A stretch of 64,000 nucleotides of DNA, from NCBI GenBank assembly GCA_937880095.1, contig CALFLK010000013.1:1-64000 (forward strand), read 5' to 3'. The notes under the pieces were generated by a model, which worked only from the letters and a program-made list of their open reading frames with translations, ran no database searches and had not been told where the DNA came from. This document shows, piece by piece, positions 33,299-41,758 of this stretch. The DNA is from an uncultured Faecalibacterium sp. (GTDB lineage: Bacteria > Bacillota > Clostridia > Oscillospirales > Ruminococcaceae). Position 1 is the stretch's first letter. Each line of letters begins with the position of its first letter. The translations under genes and the position numbers were made by a program.

Positions 33299-33414
33299 GC
33301 TATGCCCTCCGTCATTAGAAATGGAAGAGTATCTCTATTGTACGGCTTCCGGCGGAAAAAGCAACGGTATTTCCTTTATTTCCTTTTACCTGACATATAC
33401 CATCCTGATAAAAC

Positions 33415-33444
33415 AAAAAGTGCCCTCCCAAATGGGAAGGCACT
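33415..33444 (-). terminator. rpmE terminator
   Basis: AGTGCCTTCCC / GGGAGGGCACT with an ATTT-type loop, followed by TTTTTG on the minus strand. Confidence 0.88.
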
Positions 33445-33457
33445 AAGAAAGCATTTC

Positions 33458-33658
33458 TTACTTGCGGCCAAAACGCTTGTTAAAACGATCAACACGTCCA
33501 CCGGTATCGACCAGCTTCTGCTTGCCGGTGTAGAAGGGATGGCACTTAGAGCAAACTTCAACGTGGATCTCGGACTTGGTGCCACGAGTCTCGATGACGT
33601 TACCGCATGCGCAAGTGATCACGCACTTGTCGTAGTTAGGATGAATACCCTGCTTCAT
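33458..33658 (-). CDS. rpmE: 50S ribosomal protein L31, zinc-binding type
   Basis: A 66-residue large-subunit protein. Four Cys residues (KCVITCACGN and EVCSKCHPFYTG) are those of the zinc-containing L31 form, which is swapped for a Cys-free paralogue under zinc limitation in many bacteria. The start MKQGIHPNY is canonical. AGGTG lies before the ATG. It is monocistronic. Confidence 0.97.
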   Translation of the reverse strand: MKQGIHPNYDKCVITCACGNVIETRGTKSEIHVEVCSKCHPFYTGKQKLVDTGGRVDRFNKRFGRK

Positions 33659-33775
33659 TTCTTTTCACCTCATTTCTGGTAATGACTTATAGGGGCCATA
33701 TTGTAATGTATGCACCCATCACAACCTTCAATTTCGGCTACCCCAGAGAGCAGCCTTAGAAACGATTGCTGGTAT

Positions 33776-33803
33776 ATTATATCATGCCCAGCCGGAAAAG
33801 CAA
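33776..33803 (-). promoter_or_regulatory. rpmE promoter
   Basis: On the minus strand TTGCTT (33798-33803), 16 bp, then TATAAT (33776-33781). The leader is about 110 nt. Confidence 0.65.
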
Positions 33804-33900
33804 GGGATTTTTTCAAAAATCAGATAAAAAAAACATGGTGTGCGGCTATTTTTTCACTGTACATCCATTGTTTTTCCACCACCTGCTGTTTCTCTGTGCA

Positions 33901-33942
33901 AAAAAAGACCGCAGCTAAATCATTTTAGCCACGGTCTTTTTT
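33901..33942 (-). terminator. Terminator of the phosphoglucomutase gene
   Basis: AAAAGACCGTGGCTAAAA pairs with TTTAGCTGCGGTCTTTT on the minus strand, with a T-run. The stop codon of the gene is 6 bp away. Confidence 0.85.
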
Positions 33943-33948
33943 ATCTTG

Positions 33949-35634
33949 TTAAGCCAGATACTGCTTGCAAGCTGCGGACAGCGCATCCTTCTGTGCGGTT
34001 GCTTCGGTCAGGTCCTTACCCAGCGTGGTAAAGTAAATCTTGATCTTCGGCTCCGTACCGGAGGGGCGTACCATGACCGTTGCGCCGTTTGCCAGCTCAT
34101 ACTTGAGCACGTTTGCAGCAGGCAGACCGGTCTTTTCGGTCTGCTCATAATCGACTGTTTCTGCAACTGCAATACCTGCGAAATCTACCGGCGGCTGCTT
34201 GCGCAGCTGCTCCATGATTCCTGCCATCTTATCCATACCGGACAAACCCGGGAACTCATAGCTCTCGGTCACGTTCAGATAGCGGCCGTACTCTGCATAG
34301 ATTTCATCCAGACGCTCCTTGATAGAAGTGCCTTTGCTGCGGTAGTAAGCTGCCATTTCGCAAATCATCATGGAACCGATGATAGCGTCCTTATCACGCA
34401 CATAGGGACCAGCCAGATAGCCATAGCTTTCCTCGAAGCCAAACAGGAAGCGATCCACTTCACCGGCAGCTTCCAGCTGTGCGATCTGGTCGCCGATCCA
34501 CTTAAAACCAGTCAGCACATTGCGCATCTCCACACCATAGTGTGCTGCTACCTTGTCTGCCAGCGGGGTGGAAACAATAGACTTCACTGCCACCGGGTTC
34601 TTGGGCATCGTGCCGCTCTCGATACGACCTGCGCAGATGTAATCCAGCAGCAGAGCGCCGACTTCGTTGCCGGACAGCAGCTGATAGCTGCCATCCTGGC
34701 AGCGCACAGCAATACCAACACGGTCTGCATCCGGGTCCGTAGCCAGCATCAGGTCAGCCTGATTTCGCTCTGCCAATTCCAGACCCAGGCGCAGTGCCTC
34801 ATAAATTTCAGGGTTGGGGTACGGGCAGGTGGGGAAATTGCCGTCCGGCAGCATCTGCTCACGCACAACTGTAATATCGGTAATGCCAATATCATTCAGC
34901 ACGCGCAGAACCGGCATCAGACCGGAACCGTTCAGCGGGCTGTACACCAGCTTCAGACCTGCGGTCTTGCACATACCGGGATGCACGCTGCGTGCCTCGA
35001 TTGCAGCATACAGTGCTTCTTCACAGTCTGCTTCCACAAACTGAATCAAGCCTTCGGCTACGCCGTCTGCGAATGACATGGTCTTTGCACCGGTCAGCAC
35101 ATCGATCTTCTGCATTTCATCATAAACAACAGCTGCTGCCGTGTCGGTCATCTGGCAGCCATCCGGGCCGTATGCCTTATAACCGTTGTACTTAGCCGGG
35201 TTGTGGCTTGCGGTAACCATAATACCTGCATTGCAGTTGTAATAACGGGTTGCAAAGCTCAGCGCAGGTACCGGCATCAGTGCCTTATAGATACGCACAT
35301 GAATGCCGTTTGCAGCCAGAACACCAGCAGCTTCCTTTGCAAAGACATCGCTGTTGATACGGCTGTCGTAGCTGATTGCTACCGTCTGGGTACCGCCCTG
35401 GGTCTTGACCCAGTTTGCCAGACCCTGCGTTGCCTGACGGATCACATAAATGTTCATGCGATTGGTACCTGCGCCCAACACGCCGCGCAGACCTGCCGTA
35501 CCAAACTTCAAAGAAACTGCAAAACGTTCCTTAATTTCTTCATCCTGACCTTCGATTTCAGTCAGCTCTTTTTCCAACGCCGGGTCCTGCAGTTTTGCTG
35601 CAGACCAACGACGATACTCTTCCATGTATCCCAT
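33949..35634 (-). CDS. Phospho-sugar mutase (phosphoglucomutase/phosphomannomutase)
   Basis: A 561-residue alpha-D-phosphohexomutase of the PgcA/PGM2-like length class, converting glucose-1-phosphate and glucose-6-phosphate. The phosphoserine loop is TASHNPAKYNGYK near residues 142-154, the Mg loop DPDADRVG near 300, the sugar loop GFEESYG near 400, and the phosphate-binding RPSGTEPK near the end. Glucose-1-phosphate is the precursor for the dTDP-rhamnose genes at 56434-59336. GGAGG lies 11 nt before the ATG. Promoter at 35695-35723. Confidence 0.92.
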   Translation of the reverse strand: MGYMEEYRRWSAAKLQDPALEKELTEIEGQDEEIKERFAVSLKFGTAGLRGVLGAGTNRMNIYVIRQATQGLANWVKTQGGTQTVAISYDSRINSDVFAKEAAGVLAANGIHVRIYKALMPVPALSFATRYYNCNAGIMVTASHNPAKYNGYKAYGPDGCQMTDTAAAVVYDEMQKIDVLTGAKTMSFADGVAEGLIQFVEADCEEALYAAIEARSVHPGMCKTAGLKLVYSPLNGSGLMPVLRVLNDIGITDITVVREQMLPDGNFPTCPYPNPEIYEALRLGLELAERNQADLMLATDPDADRVGIAVRCQDGSYQLLSGNEVGALLLDYICAGRIESGTMPKNPVAVKSIVSTPLADKVAAHYGVEMRNVLTGFKWIGDQIAQLEAAGEVDRFLFGFEESYGYLAGPYVRDKDAIIGSMMICEMAAYYRSKGTSIKERLDEIYAEYGRYLNVTESYEFPGLSGMDKMAGIMEQLRKQPPVDFAGIAVAETVDYEQTEKTGLPAANVLKYELANGATVMVRPSGTEPKIKIYFTTLGKDLTEATAQKDALSAACKQYLA

Positions 35635-35694
35635 AATAAAAAGACCTCCATTTTCGCCTCACTGCGAAAAGTTTTCATTCAAAAGCACAATAGT

Positions 35695-35723
35695 ATTTTA
35701 ATTCTCCTTGTGTTATCTGTCAA
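35695..35723 (-). promoter_or_regulatory. Phosphoglucomutase promoter
   Basis: On the minus strand a consensus TTGACA (35718-35723), 17 bp, then TAAAAT (35695-35700). Confidence 0.75.
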
Positions 35724-35737
35724 TTCCGGATTCCATA

Positions 35738-35766
35738 TTGTTTACAATCTTTTTCGCTGGTATACT
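35738..35766 (+). promoter_or_regulatory. comM promoter
   Basis: TTGTTT (35738-35743), 17 bp, TATACT (35761-35766). It diverges from the phosphoglucomutase promoter with about 15 bp between the two -35 boxes. Confidence 0.65.
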
Positions 35767-35801
35767 TATGAAATGGAAAACCAGAACAGAAGGTGTTTCT
35801 T

Positions 35802-37349
35802 ATGTACGCAAAATTAAATAGTTTCGGTCTGCATGGACTGAACGGCTTTTCTGTCACAGTCGAAGCTGATGTTGCACCCGGGCTGCCCAGCTGGAATATT
35901 GTTGGCTTGCCGGACTCCGCTGTCAAGGAAAGCGGGGATCGCGTGCGTGCCGCACTAAAGAATCTTGGCTTTCCCTGGCCCGCCAGTCGGTTGACCATCA
36001 ACCTTGCACCTGCCGATGTGAAAAAGACCGGTCCTGTCTACGATCTTGCCATTTTTCTGGCGGTACTGTCCGCTGCGGGAAAAATCCCGCTGCCAGATGC
36101 CGACACTGCTTTTCTCGGTGAACTGGCACTGGATGGTACGCTGCGCCCGGTATCCGGCGTACTGCCTATGGTAGCCGCAGCAGCGGAAAGCGGCATCAAA
36201 CGGTTATATGTCCCCCGCGAAAACGCTTCCGAAGCAGCCTGCGCTTTAGACAACGGCTTGCAGGTCTTTGCCTGCTCCAATGCTTTGGAAGTGGTTCAGG
36301 TACTTACCGGACAGCTCATGCTGCCGCCAGCAATCTGCCCGCCGTATTGCCCCGATCAGGACAACCTCGGCGTTCCCGACTTTGCGGATGTTCACGGTCA
36401 GCCATTGGCACGCCGCGCTATGGAAATCGCCGCTGCGGGACGGCATAACATTTTATTGGTTGGTGCGCCCGGAACTGGCAAATCTATGCTTGCAAAACGC
36501 TTACCCGGTATTTTACCGCCGCTGGAGCGGAAAGAAAGCATGGAAACCACCAAGATTTATTCCGTAGCTGGACTGTTACCTTCTAATAGCGGCTTGGTGC
36601 GCCAACGACCGTTTCGCAGTCCGCATCATTCCACCAGTGCTGCCGCACTGGCTGGCGGTGGCACTTCGTTTCGACCAGGTGAAGTCAGTCTGGCACATGG
36701 GGGTGTCCTGTTTCTGGATGAACTGCCGGAATTCAGCCGGGAAAGTTTGGAGGTGCTGCGGCAGCCCATTGAGGATGGCTGTATCACCGTAAGCCGTGTT
36801 GCAGGCAGTGCAACCTATCCCAGCCGATTTATGCTGGTTGCTGCCATGAATCCTTGCAAGTGCGGTTACTATGGACATCCCACGCACCCCTGCACCTGCT
36901 CCCCATCGGCTATCGATCGTTACCGCAGCCGCATCAGCGGACCGCTTTTGGACCGCATTGACCTACACGTAGAGATGGAACCCATTGCTTATGAAGAATT
37001 GCGCGGCGGTACTGGTGGCGAAAGCAGCGCAAGCATCCGCGCCCGGGTAATGGCAGCACGCAAAATCCAGCAAAAGCGCTATCAGCACCCCTGCTATCGG
37101 GGCGTTTTGTATAATGCCGATTTAACCAGCGCACAAATCCGCCGGGCGTGCATCCTCACACCGGATGCGGAAATGATTTTGCACAGTGCGTATGACCGCA
37201 TGGGTCTTTCTGCGCGCGGTTATGACCGCATCCTGCGCGTTGCACGCACCATTGCAGACTTGGAAGGTGAACAGGATATTGGTGCCGAAGCTTTGTTGGA
37301 AGCGCTCCAATATCGGGCGCTGGACAAAAAGAGTTCTTTTTCCTTATGA
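35802..37349 (+). CDS. comM: YifB/ComM family Mg chelatase-like AAA+ ATPase
   Basis: A 515-residue AAA+ protein. The N-terminal domain (about 1-170) has a Lon-protease-like fold in the family. The ATPase core has Walker A GAPGTGKS near 222-229, Walker B VLFLDELPEF and the sensor MNPC. The C-terminal Mg_chelatase domain ends with SARGYDRILRVARTIADL. ComM acts as a branch-migration helicase in transformation in Gram-negative bacteria; the role in this organism is inferred. The ATG at 35802 is 9 nt after AGAAGG; the GTG at 35793 overlaps that site. Confidence 0.92.
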   Translation: MYAKLNSFGLHGLNGFSVTVEADVAPGLPSWNIVGLPDSAVKESGDRVRAALKNLGFPWPASRLTINLAPADVKKTGPVYDLAIFLAVLSAAGKIPLPDADTAFLGELALDGTLRPVSGVLPMVAAAAESGIKRLYVPRENASEAACALDNGLQVFACSNALEVVQVLTGQLMLPPAICPPYCPDQDNLGVPDFADVHGQPLARRAMEIAAAGRHNILLVGAPGTGKSMLAKRLPGILPPLERKESMETTKIYSVAGLLPSNSGLVRQRPFRSPHHSTSAAALAGGGTSFRPGEVSLAHGGVLFLDELPEFSRESLEVLRQPIEDGCITVSRVAGSATYPSRFMLVAAMNPCKCGYYGHPTHPCTCSPSAIDRYRSRISGPLLDRIDLHVEMEPIAYEELRGGTGGESSASIRARVMAARKIQQKRYQHPCYRGVLYNADLTSAQIRRACILTPDAEMILHSAYDRMGLSARGYDRILRVARTIADLEGEQDIGAEALLEALQYRALDKKSSFSL

Positions 37350-37387
37350 ATCTGTATCGAACATCACAAATAGAAAGAGGTATCATT

Positions 37388-37864
37388 ATGAGCGAAAGCA
37401 AGAAACTGCGCAGCGGTGAATTTAATGTTGACGTAGAGGAAAAGCCCCTGCTGTGGACCGACCGCAAACGCTGGCTGGGTATGCCCATCAGCTTTACCCG
37501 CTATGCACTGAACGAGGACAAACTGCTGGTCAACACCGGTCTGATCAATCTGCACGAAGAAGAGGTTCTGCTGTATCGTATTCGTGATATCAGCGTGCGC
37601 CAGAGCTTCAGCGAGCGTCTGTTCGGTGTGGGTACTGTTTGCGTCAGCTCCACTGACGTAACGGTTCCGCATCTGGATCTGATGCACATCAAGAACCCCC
37701 GCAAGGTAAAAGAGGTTTTGAACAAGTGTGTCGAGCTGAACCGCCACCGCAACAACATCCGCTCCACCGAGCTGATGAGCGATTCCGGTTCCGATGCTCC
37801 TCTGGATACAGACAACGACGGTATTCCCGATTGCATGGAAACCGATTCTCACGACGGCGAATAA
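37388..37864 (+). CDS. Bacterial PH-domain protein with a calcium-loop-like C-terminal tail
   Basis: A 158-residue soluble protein. Residues about 38-122 (RYALNEDKLLVNTGLINLHEEEVLLYRIRDISVRQSF and on) match the bacterial PH (YdbS/DUF304-like) fold, without the usual membrane segments. The tail from D140 reads D-T-D-N-D-G-I-P-D-C-M-E, the pattern of thrombospondin type 3 or EF-hand-like calcium loops, which is normally seen in secreted proteins. No signal peptide is present. AAAGAGG lies 7-8 nt before the ATG at 37388. It is 38 bp after comM and probably cotranscribed. Function unknown. Confidence 0.75.
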   Translation: MSESKKLRSGEFNVDVEEKPLLWTDRKRWLGMPISFTRYALNEDKLLVNTGLINLHEEEVLLYRIRDISVRQSFSERLFGVGTVCVSSTDVTVPHLDLMHIKNPRKVKEVLNKCVELNRHRNNIRSTELMSDSGSDAPLDTDNDGIPDCMETDSHDGE

Positions 37865-37876
37865 ACCCAAACCATA

Positions 37877-37920
37877 CAAAAGCGCCCACCTTTGACCGAT
37901 GCAAAGATGGGCGCTTTCTT
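37877..37920. terminator. Bidirectional terminator between the PH-domain gene and coaD
   Basis: AAAGCGCCCACCTTTG pairs with CAAAGATGGGCGCTTT, with A- and T-tracts on both sides. Confidence 0.88.
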
Positions 37921-37934
37921 TATTTTTGCTTTTT

Positions 37935-38414
37935 TTACTTGCTGTACTTTTCCTGCAGCGCTTTTGCCACATTCGGCGTAACAAACTTGGAAACATCGCT
38001 GCCATAGCGGGCAGCTTCTTTCACTACGCTGGAAGACAGGTAGCTCCAGCTGATGCTGGTGGCAAAAAACATAGTATCAATCTCCGGCATCAGCGCACGG
38101 TTGATCTGTGCCAGCTGCATTTCCACTTCGAAATCCGTCACGGCACGCAAACCACGCACCAGAACCGTTGCACCGTGTTCTTTTGCAAAATTCACGGTCA
38201 AACCGTCAAAGCTCTCCACTGTTACGTTCGGCATATCTTTGCAGCATTCACGCAGCAGCTGCACCCGCTCGTCCAATGTAAACAGCGGGTTCTTTGCGCT
38301 GTTAATCAAAACTGCCACGATCAAATGTTCGTTGATGTGTGCAGCACGCTGAATAATATCCAAATGTCCCTTTGTTACCGGGTCAAAACTGCCCGGGTAG
38401 ACTGCAATCGCCAT
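37935..38414 (-). CDS. coaD: Phosphopantetheine adenylyltransferase
   Basis: A 159-residue nucleotidyltransferase that makes dephospho-CoA from ATP and 4'-phosphopantetheine. YPGSFDPVTKGHLD (residues 6-19) holds the nucleotide-binding motif with the conserved GH. VRGLRAVTDFEVE and the SSSVVKE motif near 128 are intact. The length is standard. GGAGG is 8-9 nt before the ATG. Upstream, GTAAAG-CA-CTTTAC (38477-38490) is a 14-bp palindrome near a weak promoter candidate. Confidence 0.96.
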   Translation of the reverse strand: MAIAVYPGSFDPVTKGHLDIIQRAAHINEHLIVAVLINSAKNPLFTLDERVQLLRECCKDMPNVTVESFDGLTVNFAKEHGATVLVRGLRAVTDFEVEMQLAQINRALMPEIDTMFFATSISWSYLSSSVVKEAARYGSDVSKFVTPNVAKALQEKYSK

Positions 38415-38557
38415 ATTGATTTCCTCCGTCTGCCCATCAGGCAGATTCTGCGATGTATTATTGCATTGCCTGTATAGTAAAGCACTTTACCCGCCAATTA
38501 TCAAGATATCCCCGCATATCTGCGCACATTTGTTCCTTTGGGTCTTGCAGAATCTGC

Positions 38558-38587
38558 TTGACCGCATCGCTGGGAAAATGATATAGT
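38558..38587 (+). promoter_or_regulatory. Promoter of the AI-2E-type permease gene
   Basis: TTGACC (38558-38563), 18 bp, TATAGT (38582-38587). The rest of 38415-38677 holds only the coaD ribosome site and the 14-bp palindrome noted under coaD. Confidence 0.65.
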
Positions 38588-38677
38588 TAACCCAGTGGTC
38601 TATCCACATTTTACAGCAGATTTTTCTATATTTTTGTATTTTGTGAGCAGAAATTCATTTTCAGAGAGGGCTTTCCT

Positions 38678-39949
38678 ATGAATCGAAAAAAACTCACGCG
38701 CTGTGCCTATACCATTCTGACCGGGTTTGGCACCATTGCGCTCAGCGTATTATTCTTTTTCCTGATATACCAATTTCCTGTGATCAAGGGCTTCTTCGGT
38801 CAAATCTTCGACATTCTGGCGCCTTTTTTATATGGCGGTGTTATCGCCTATCTGCTGCGTCCGATGTGCAACTGCTATGAAAACTTTTTCAAGAAGCATC
38901 TGCACAACCAGCACCAAAAAACTGCGGAAAATCTGGCCGTTACCGCAAGCCTCATTTCGGGACTTCTTCTGGTCGGTATGCTGCTGCTTTTGATTTTACC
39001 CCAGCTTTTGAACAGTCTGCTCACTCTGGCACAAACGCTGCCCAGCGAAATGAAAAACTTTGTGATCTGGGTCAGCCAGTATCTGGAAAATTCGCCGGAC
39101 ATTCTTGCCTGGCTGGATCGTTTTTATCGTTCCATCAGCATTGAGCTGGAAACCTGGATTCAGTCTTCTCTGCTGCCTTCGCTCACCAGCCTGATGGGCA
39201 GTGTCGGTCTGATGGCAATGCGCACCGTCAATGTATTTTTGGATGTGGTCATTGGCATTATCGTCGCAATTTATCTTTTGTCTTCCCGCAAGAAATTTGC
39301 GCGGCAAAGCAAGATGATCCTGTACAGCATCTGCAACCGCAGCTGGGCAGATAAAATTCTGGAAGAAATCATGTATGCCGATAAAATGTTCGGCGGCTTC
39401 GTGGTAGGCAAGCTGATTGACTCTCTGATCATCGGTCTGCTCTGCTACTTCTGCATGACGCCGTTCCATGTAAACAACACCCTGCTGATTTCGGTCATTA
39501 TCGGTGTTACCAATGTAATTCCTTTCTTTGGTCCGTTTATTGGCGCCATCCCTGCTACCTTCCTGATTTTGATCGAACAGCCCACAAAGGCCATTTGGTT
39601 CGCACTGTTCATTCTGGTTCTGCAGCAGTTTGACGGCAATATTCTCGGCCCCAAAATTCTGGGCGACAACACCGGTCTGTCCAGTATCTGGGTTTTGTTC
39701 TCCATCCTGCTCTTCGGCGGTCTGTGGGGCTTTGTCGGTATGATTATCGCCGTCCCCTTGTTCGCTGTCATTTATGATGTTCTGCGCCGTTTGGTGGCGC
39801 GTGGTTTGCGCAGAAATCACTGTGATGATTTTCTGATTGGGTTCAAACGACGTCCTTCTATGTTAGCGGCAGCTGAACCGATTGCCGCCCCTGCACCTGC
39901 AGGCAAGACCGATTCCGCAGAAGAAAACCCTTCCTCCGAAAATAAATGA
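38678..39949 (+). CDS. AI-2E family transporter
   Basis: A 423-residue membrane protein of the AI-2E/PerM family, with about seven to eight hydrophobic segments. A conserved cytoplasmic stretch leads into GVTNVIPFFGPFIGAIPA, and the C-terminal ILGDNTGLSSIWVLFSILLFGGLWGFVGMIIAVPLFA is the family signature. Despite the family name, members include Na+/H+ antiporters and exporters, so the substrate is open. The last 25 residues are rich in Ala, Pro and Glu and are probably disordered. It is monocistronic with its own terminator. Confidence 0.88.
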   Translation: MNRKKLTRCAYTILTGFGTIALSVLFFFLIYQFPVIKGFFGQIFDILAPFLYGGVIAYLLRPMCNCYENFFKKHLHNQHQKTAENLAVTASLISGLLLVGMLLLLILPQLLNSLLTLAQTLPSEMKNFVIWVSQYLENSPDILAWLDRFYRSISIELETWIQSSLLPSLTSLMGSVGLMAMRTVNVFLDVVIGIIVAIYLLSSRKKFARQSKMILYSICNRSWADKILEEIMYADKMFGGFVVGKLIDSLIIGLLCYFCMTPFHVNNTLLISVIIGVTNVIPFFGPFIGAIPATFLILIEQPTKAIWFALFILVLQQFDGNILGPKILGDNTGLSSIWVLFSILLFGGLWGFVGMIIAVPLFAVIYDVLRRLVARGLRRNHCDDFLIGFKRRPSMLAAAEPIAAPAPAGKTDSAEENPSSENK

Positions 39950-39955
39950 TAATAG

Positions 39956-39990
39956 AAACCGGCAGTCGAAAATGCGACTGCCGGTTTCTT
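39956..39990 (+). terminator. Terminator after the AI-2E-type permease
   Basis: GAAACCGGCAGTCG / CGACTGCCGGTTTC is a perfect stem with a short loop and a TTCTT tail. Confidence 0.85.
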
Positions 39991-40056
39991 CTTATTTATG
40001 GGAAACACAGATGCACTTTATGGGTCTTGTTCTTCCCCTTTTGCGCGATATTATGG

Positions 40057-40062
40057 TATAAT
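40057..40062 (+). promoter_or_regulatory. Hydrogenase promoter -10 (extended)
   Basis: TATAAT at 40057-40062 is preceded by TGG, an extended -10. No good -35 lies 17 bp upstream, so an activator or the extended -10 alone must suffice. Confidence 0.65.
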
Positions 40063-40098
40063 TACATGAAAAGTATGGCAAACTTTTCATGTAATTAT
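40058..40098. promoter_or_regulatory. 17-bp perfect inverted repeat over the hydrogenase promoter
   Basis: ATAATTACATGAAAAGT (40058-40074) and ACTTTTCATGTAATTAT (40082-40098) are exact inverted copies around ATGGCAA. The left arm starts inside the -10 box and the predicted transcription start falls in it, which is an ideal repressor operator. As RNA, the stem followed by TTTTTG could also stop readthrough from upstream. It does not match Rex or FNR sites. Confidence 0.6.
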
Positions 40099-40133
40099 TT
40101 TTGTTTTGTGCAAAGCAAAGGAGAGAATCCCCC

Positions 40134-41684
40134 ATGAGTTTCCGTGGTATTGATACAAGTGTAAGTCAGATTCGCAACCAGGTTTTCGCCGAAGTTGCCC
40201 GTATGAGTTATGCCGATGTGCACGGGGAAGAAGCCAACCACATGATGCGCCAGATCCCCTATAAAATCGTCCCTGGCGAAGTTGGCAAGCATCGCCGTGA
40301 TATTTTTCTGGAGCGTGCAATCGTAGAAGAGCGTGTCCGTCTGGCGATGGGTTTGCCGCTGCGCCGTATCGACGAGCACAACAGTGCTGTTTCCGGTCTG
40401 GAAGACGCATCCATTACCGATAAGTACTATGACCCGCCGCTGGTCAATGTAATCAAATTCGCCTGCAACAGCTGCCCCGAAAAGCTGGTCAAGGTATCCA
40501 ATCTGTGTCAGGGCTGCTTAGCGCATCCCTGTATGGAGGTTTGCCCCAAGGATGCCATCAGTATCATCAACAGCCGCAGCAAGATTGACCAGAGCAAGTG
40601 CATCAAGTGTGGTCGCTGCGTTTCTGTTTGCCCGTATCACGCAATCGTCAAAACCGAGCGTCCCTGTGCTGCCAGCTGCGGCATGAACGCAATTTCCAGT
40701 GACGAGCTGGGTCGTGCCGACATCGATTACAACAAGTGCGTATCCTGCGGTCAGTGTCTGGTCAGCTGCCCCTTTGGCGCAATCAGTGACAAGGGTCAGA
40801 TTTACCAGCTGATTCAGAGCTTCAACAAGGGTGACCGCATTTATGCTCTGGTCGCTCCCGCTTTTGTCAACCAGTTTCCTTCTCTGTCCCAGACCGGTAA
40901 ATTCCGTGCTGCGCTGAAAGCACTGGGCTTTTATGATGTGGTCGAGGTCGCTATTGGTGCTGACCTTTGCACCGTAGACGAGGCACGGGACTTCTTGAAG
41001 GAAGTTCCTGCGGAAAAGCCGTTTATGGCTACCTCCTGCTGCCCTGCATGGAGCATGATGGCAAAGAAAACCTTCCCCGATTTGGCAAAGAACATTTCTA
41101 TGACCATGACCCCCATGGTATTCACCGCCCGTATGCTGAAGCGTGCCGACCCGGATGCGCGTATGTGCTTTATCGGTCCCTGCGCTGCGAAAAAGCTGGA
41201 AGCCAGCCGCCGCTCTGTCCGCAGCGATGTGGACTTTGTACTGACCTTTGAGGAACTGGCTGGCATCATGCAGGGAAAAGACTTGGATTTCGACACGCTG
41301 GAAACCGACGAAGAAGATCTGAACCTGGCTTCTGCTGCCGGTCGTGGATTTGCCGTATCCGGTGGCGTTGCACAGGCTGTCGCCAACAAGATTCACGAGT
41401 GGCACCCGGATAAGGAAGTTAAGATTGCTGCTGCGCAGAGTCTCGCCGACTGCAAGAAGCTGTTAATGCTGGCAAAAGCCGGTAAATACAACGGTTATCT
41501 GCTGGAAGGCATGGCTTGCCCCGGCGGCTGCATCGGCGGTGCCGGTACGATTGCCGATCCTGTCAAAACGGCAGCTCTGCTGAACAAATACAAAGCCGAA
41601 GCGCCTTTCACTGACCCGGAAGACAGTGCTTTTATCAATAATATTCACTTCTTGAAAGACGGCGCAGAGGATTTGAAAGACTGA
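40134..41684 (+). CDS. [FeFe] hydrogenase, monomeric group B-like
   Basis: A 516-residue iron hydrogenase. The N-terminal half carries Cys motifs for several [4Fe-4S] clusters: NLCQGCLAHPCMEVCP, CIKCGRCVSVCP and CVSCGQCLVSCP. The H-cluster motifs are T300-S-C-C-P-A-W, G348-P-C-A-A-K-K (in place of MPCxxK) and M460-A-C-P-G-G-C. The second and third fit the group B type common in gut clostridia rather than the well-studied group A enzymes. Ferredoxin-linked H2 production is likely. The maturation genes (hydEFG) are not in the window. AAAGGAGAG lies 9 nt before the ATG; the longer frame from 40101 has no ribosome site. Confidence 0.9.
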   Translation: MSFRGIDTSVSQIRNQVFAEVARMSYADVHGEEANHMMRQIPYKIVPGEVGKHRRDIFLERAIVEERVRLAMGLPLRRIDEHNSAVSGLEDASITDKYYDPPLVNVIKFACNSCPEKLVKVSNLCQGCLAHPCMEVCPKDAISIINSRSKIDQSKCIKCGRCVSVCPYHAIVKTERPCAASCGMNAISSDELGRADIDYNKCVSCGQCLVSCPFGAISDKGQIYQLIQSFNKGDRIYALVAPAFVNQFPSLSQTGKFRAALKALGFYDVVEVAIGADLCTVDEARDFLKEVPAEKPFMATSCCPAWSMMAKKTFPDLAKNISMTMTPMVFTARMLKRADPDARMCFIGPCAAKKLEASRRSVRSDVDFVLTFEELAGIMQGKDLDFDTLETDEEDLNLASAAGRGFAVSGGVAQAVANKIHEWHPDKEVKIAAAQSLADCKKLLMLAKAGKYNGYLLEGMACPGGCIGGAGTIADPVKTAALLNKYKAEAPFTDPEDSAFINNIHFLKDGAEDLKD

Positions 41685-41712
41685 CAGTCCCCACAAGCCA
41701 AAATACAGAAAT

Positions 41713-41757
41713 AAAAATCCCCGCCTTGTATTACAACGTACAAGGCGGGGATTTTAT
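41713..41757. terminator. Bidirectional terminator between the hydrogenase and rlmH
   Basis: AAAATCCCCGCCTTGTA / TACAAGGCGGGGATTTT is a perfect 17-bp stem with an 8-nt loop, between convergent genes. Confidence 0.93.
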
Positions 41758-41758
41758 T

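Noticed and set aside
33949..35634. Second glmM
   Set aside because: Its length (561) and the GFEESYG sugar loop fit phosphoglucomutase; the GlmM-type GGEQSGH loop is in the gene at 62739-64000.
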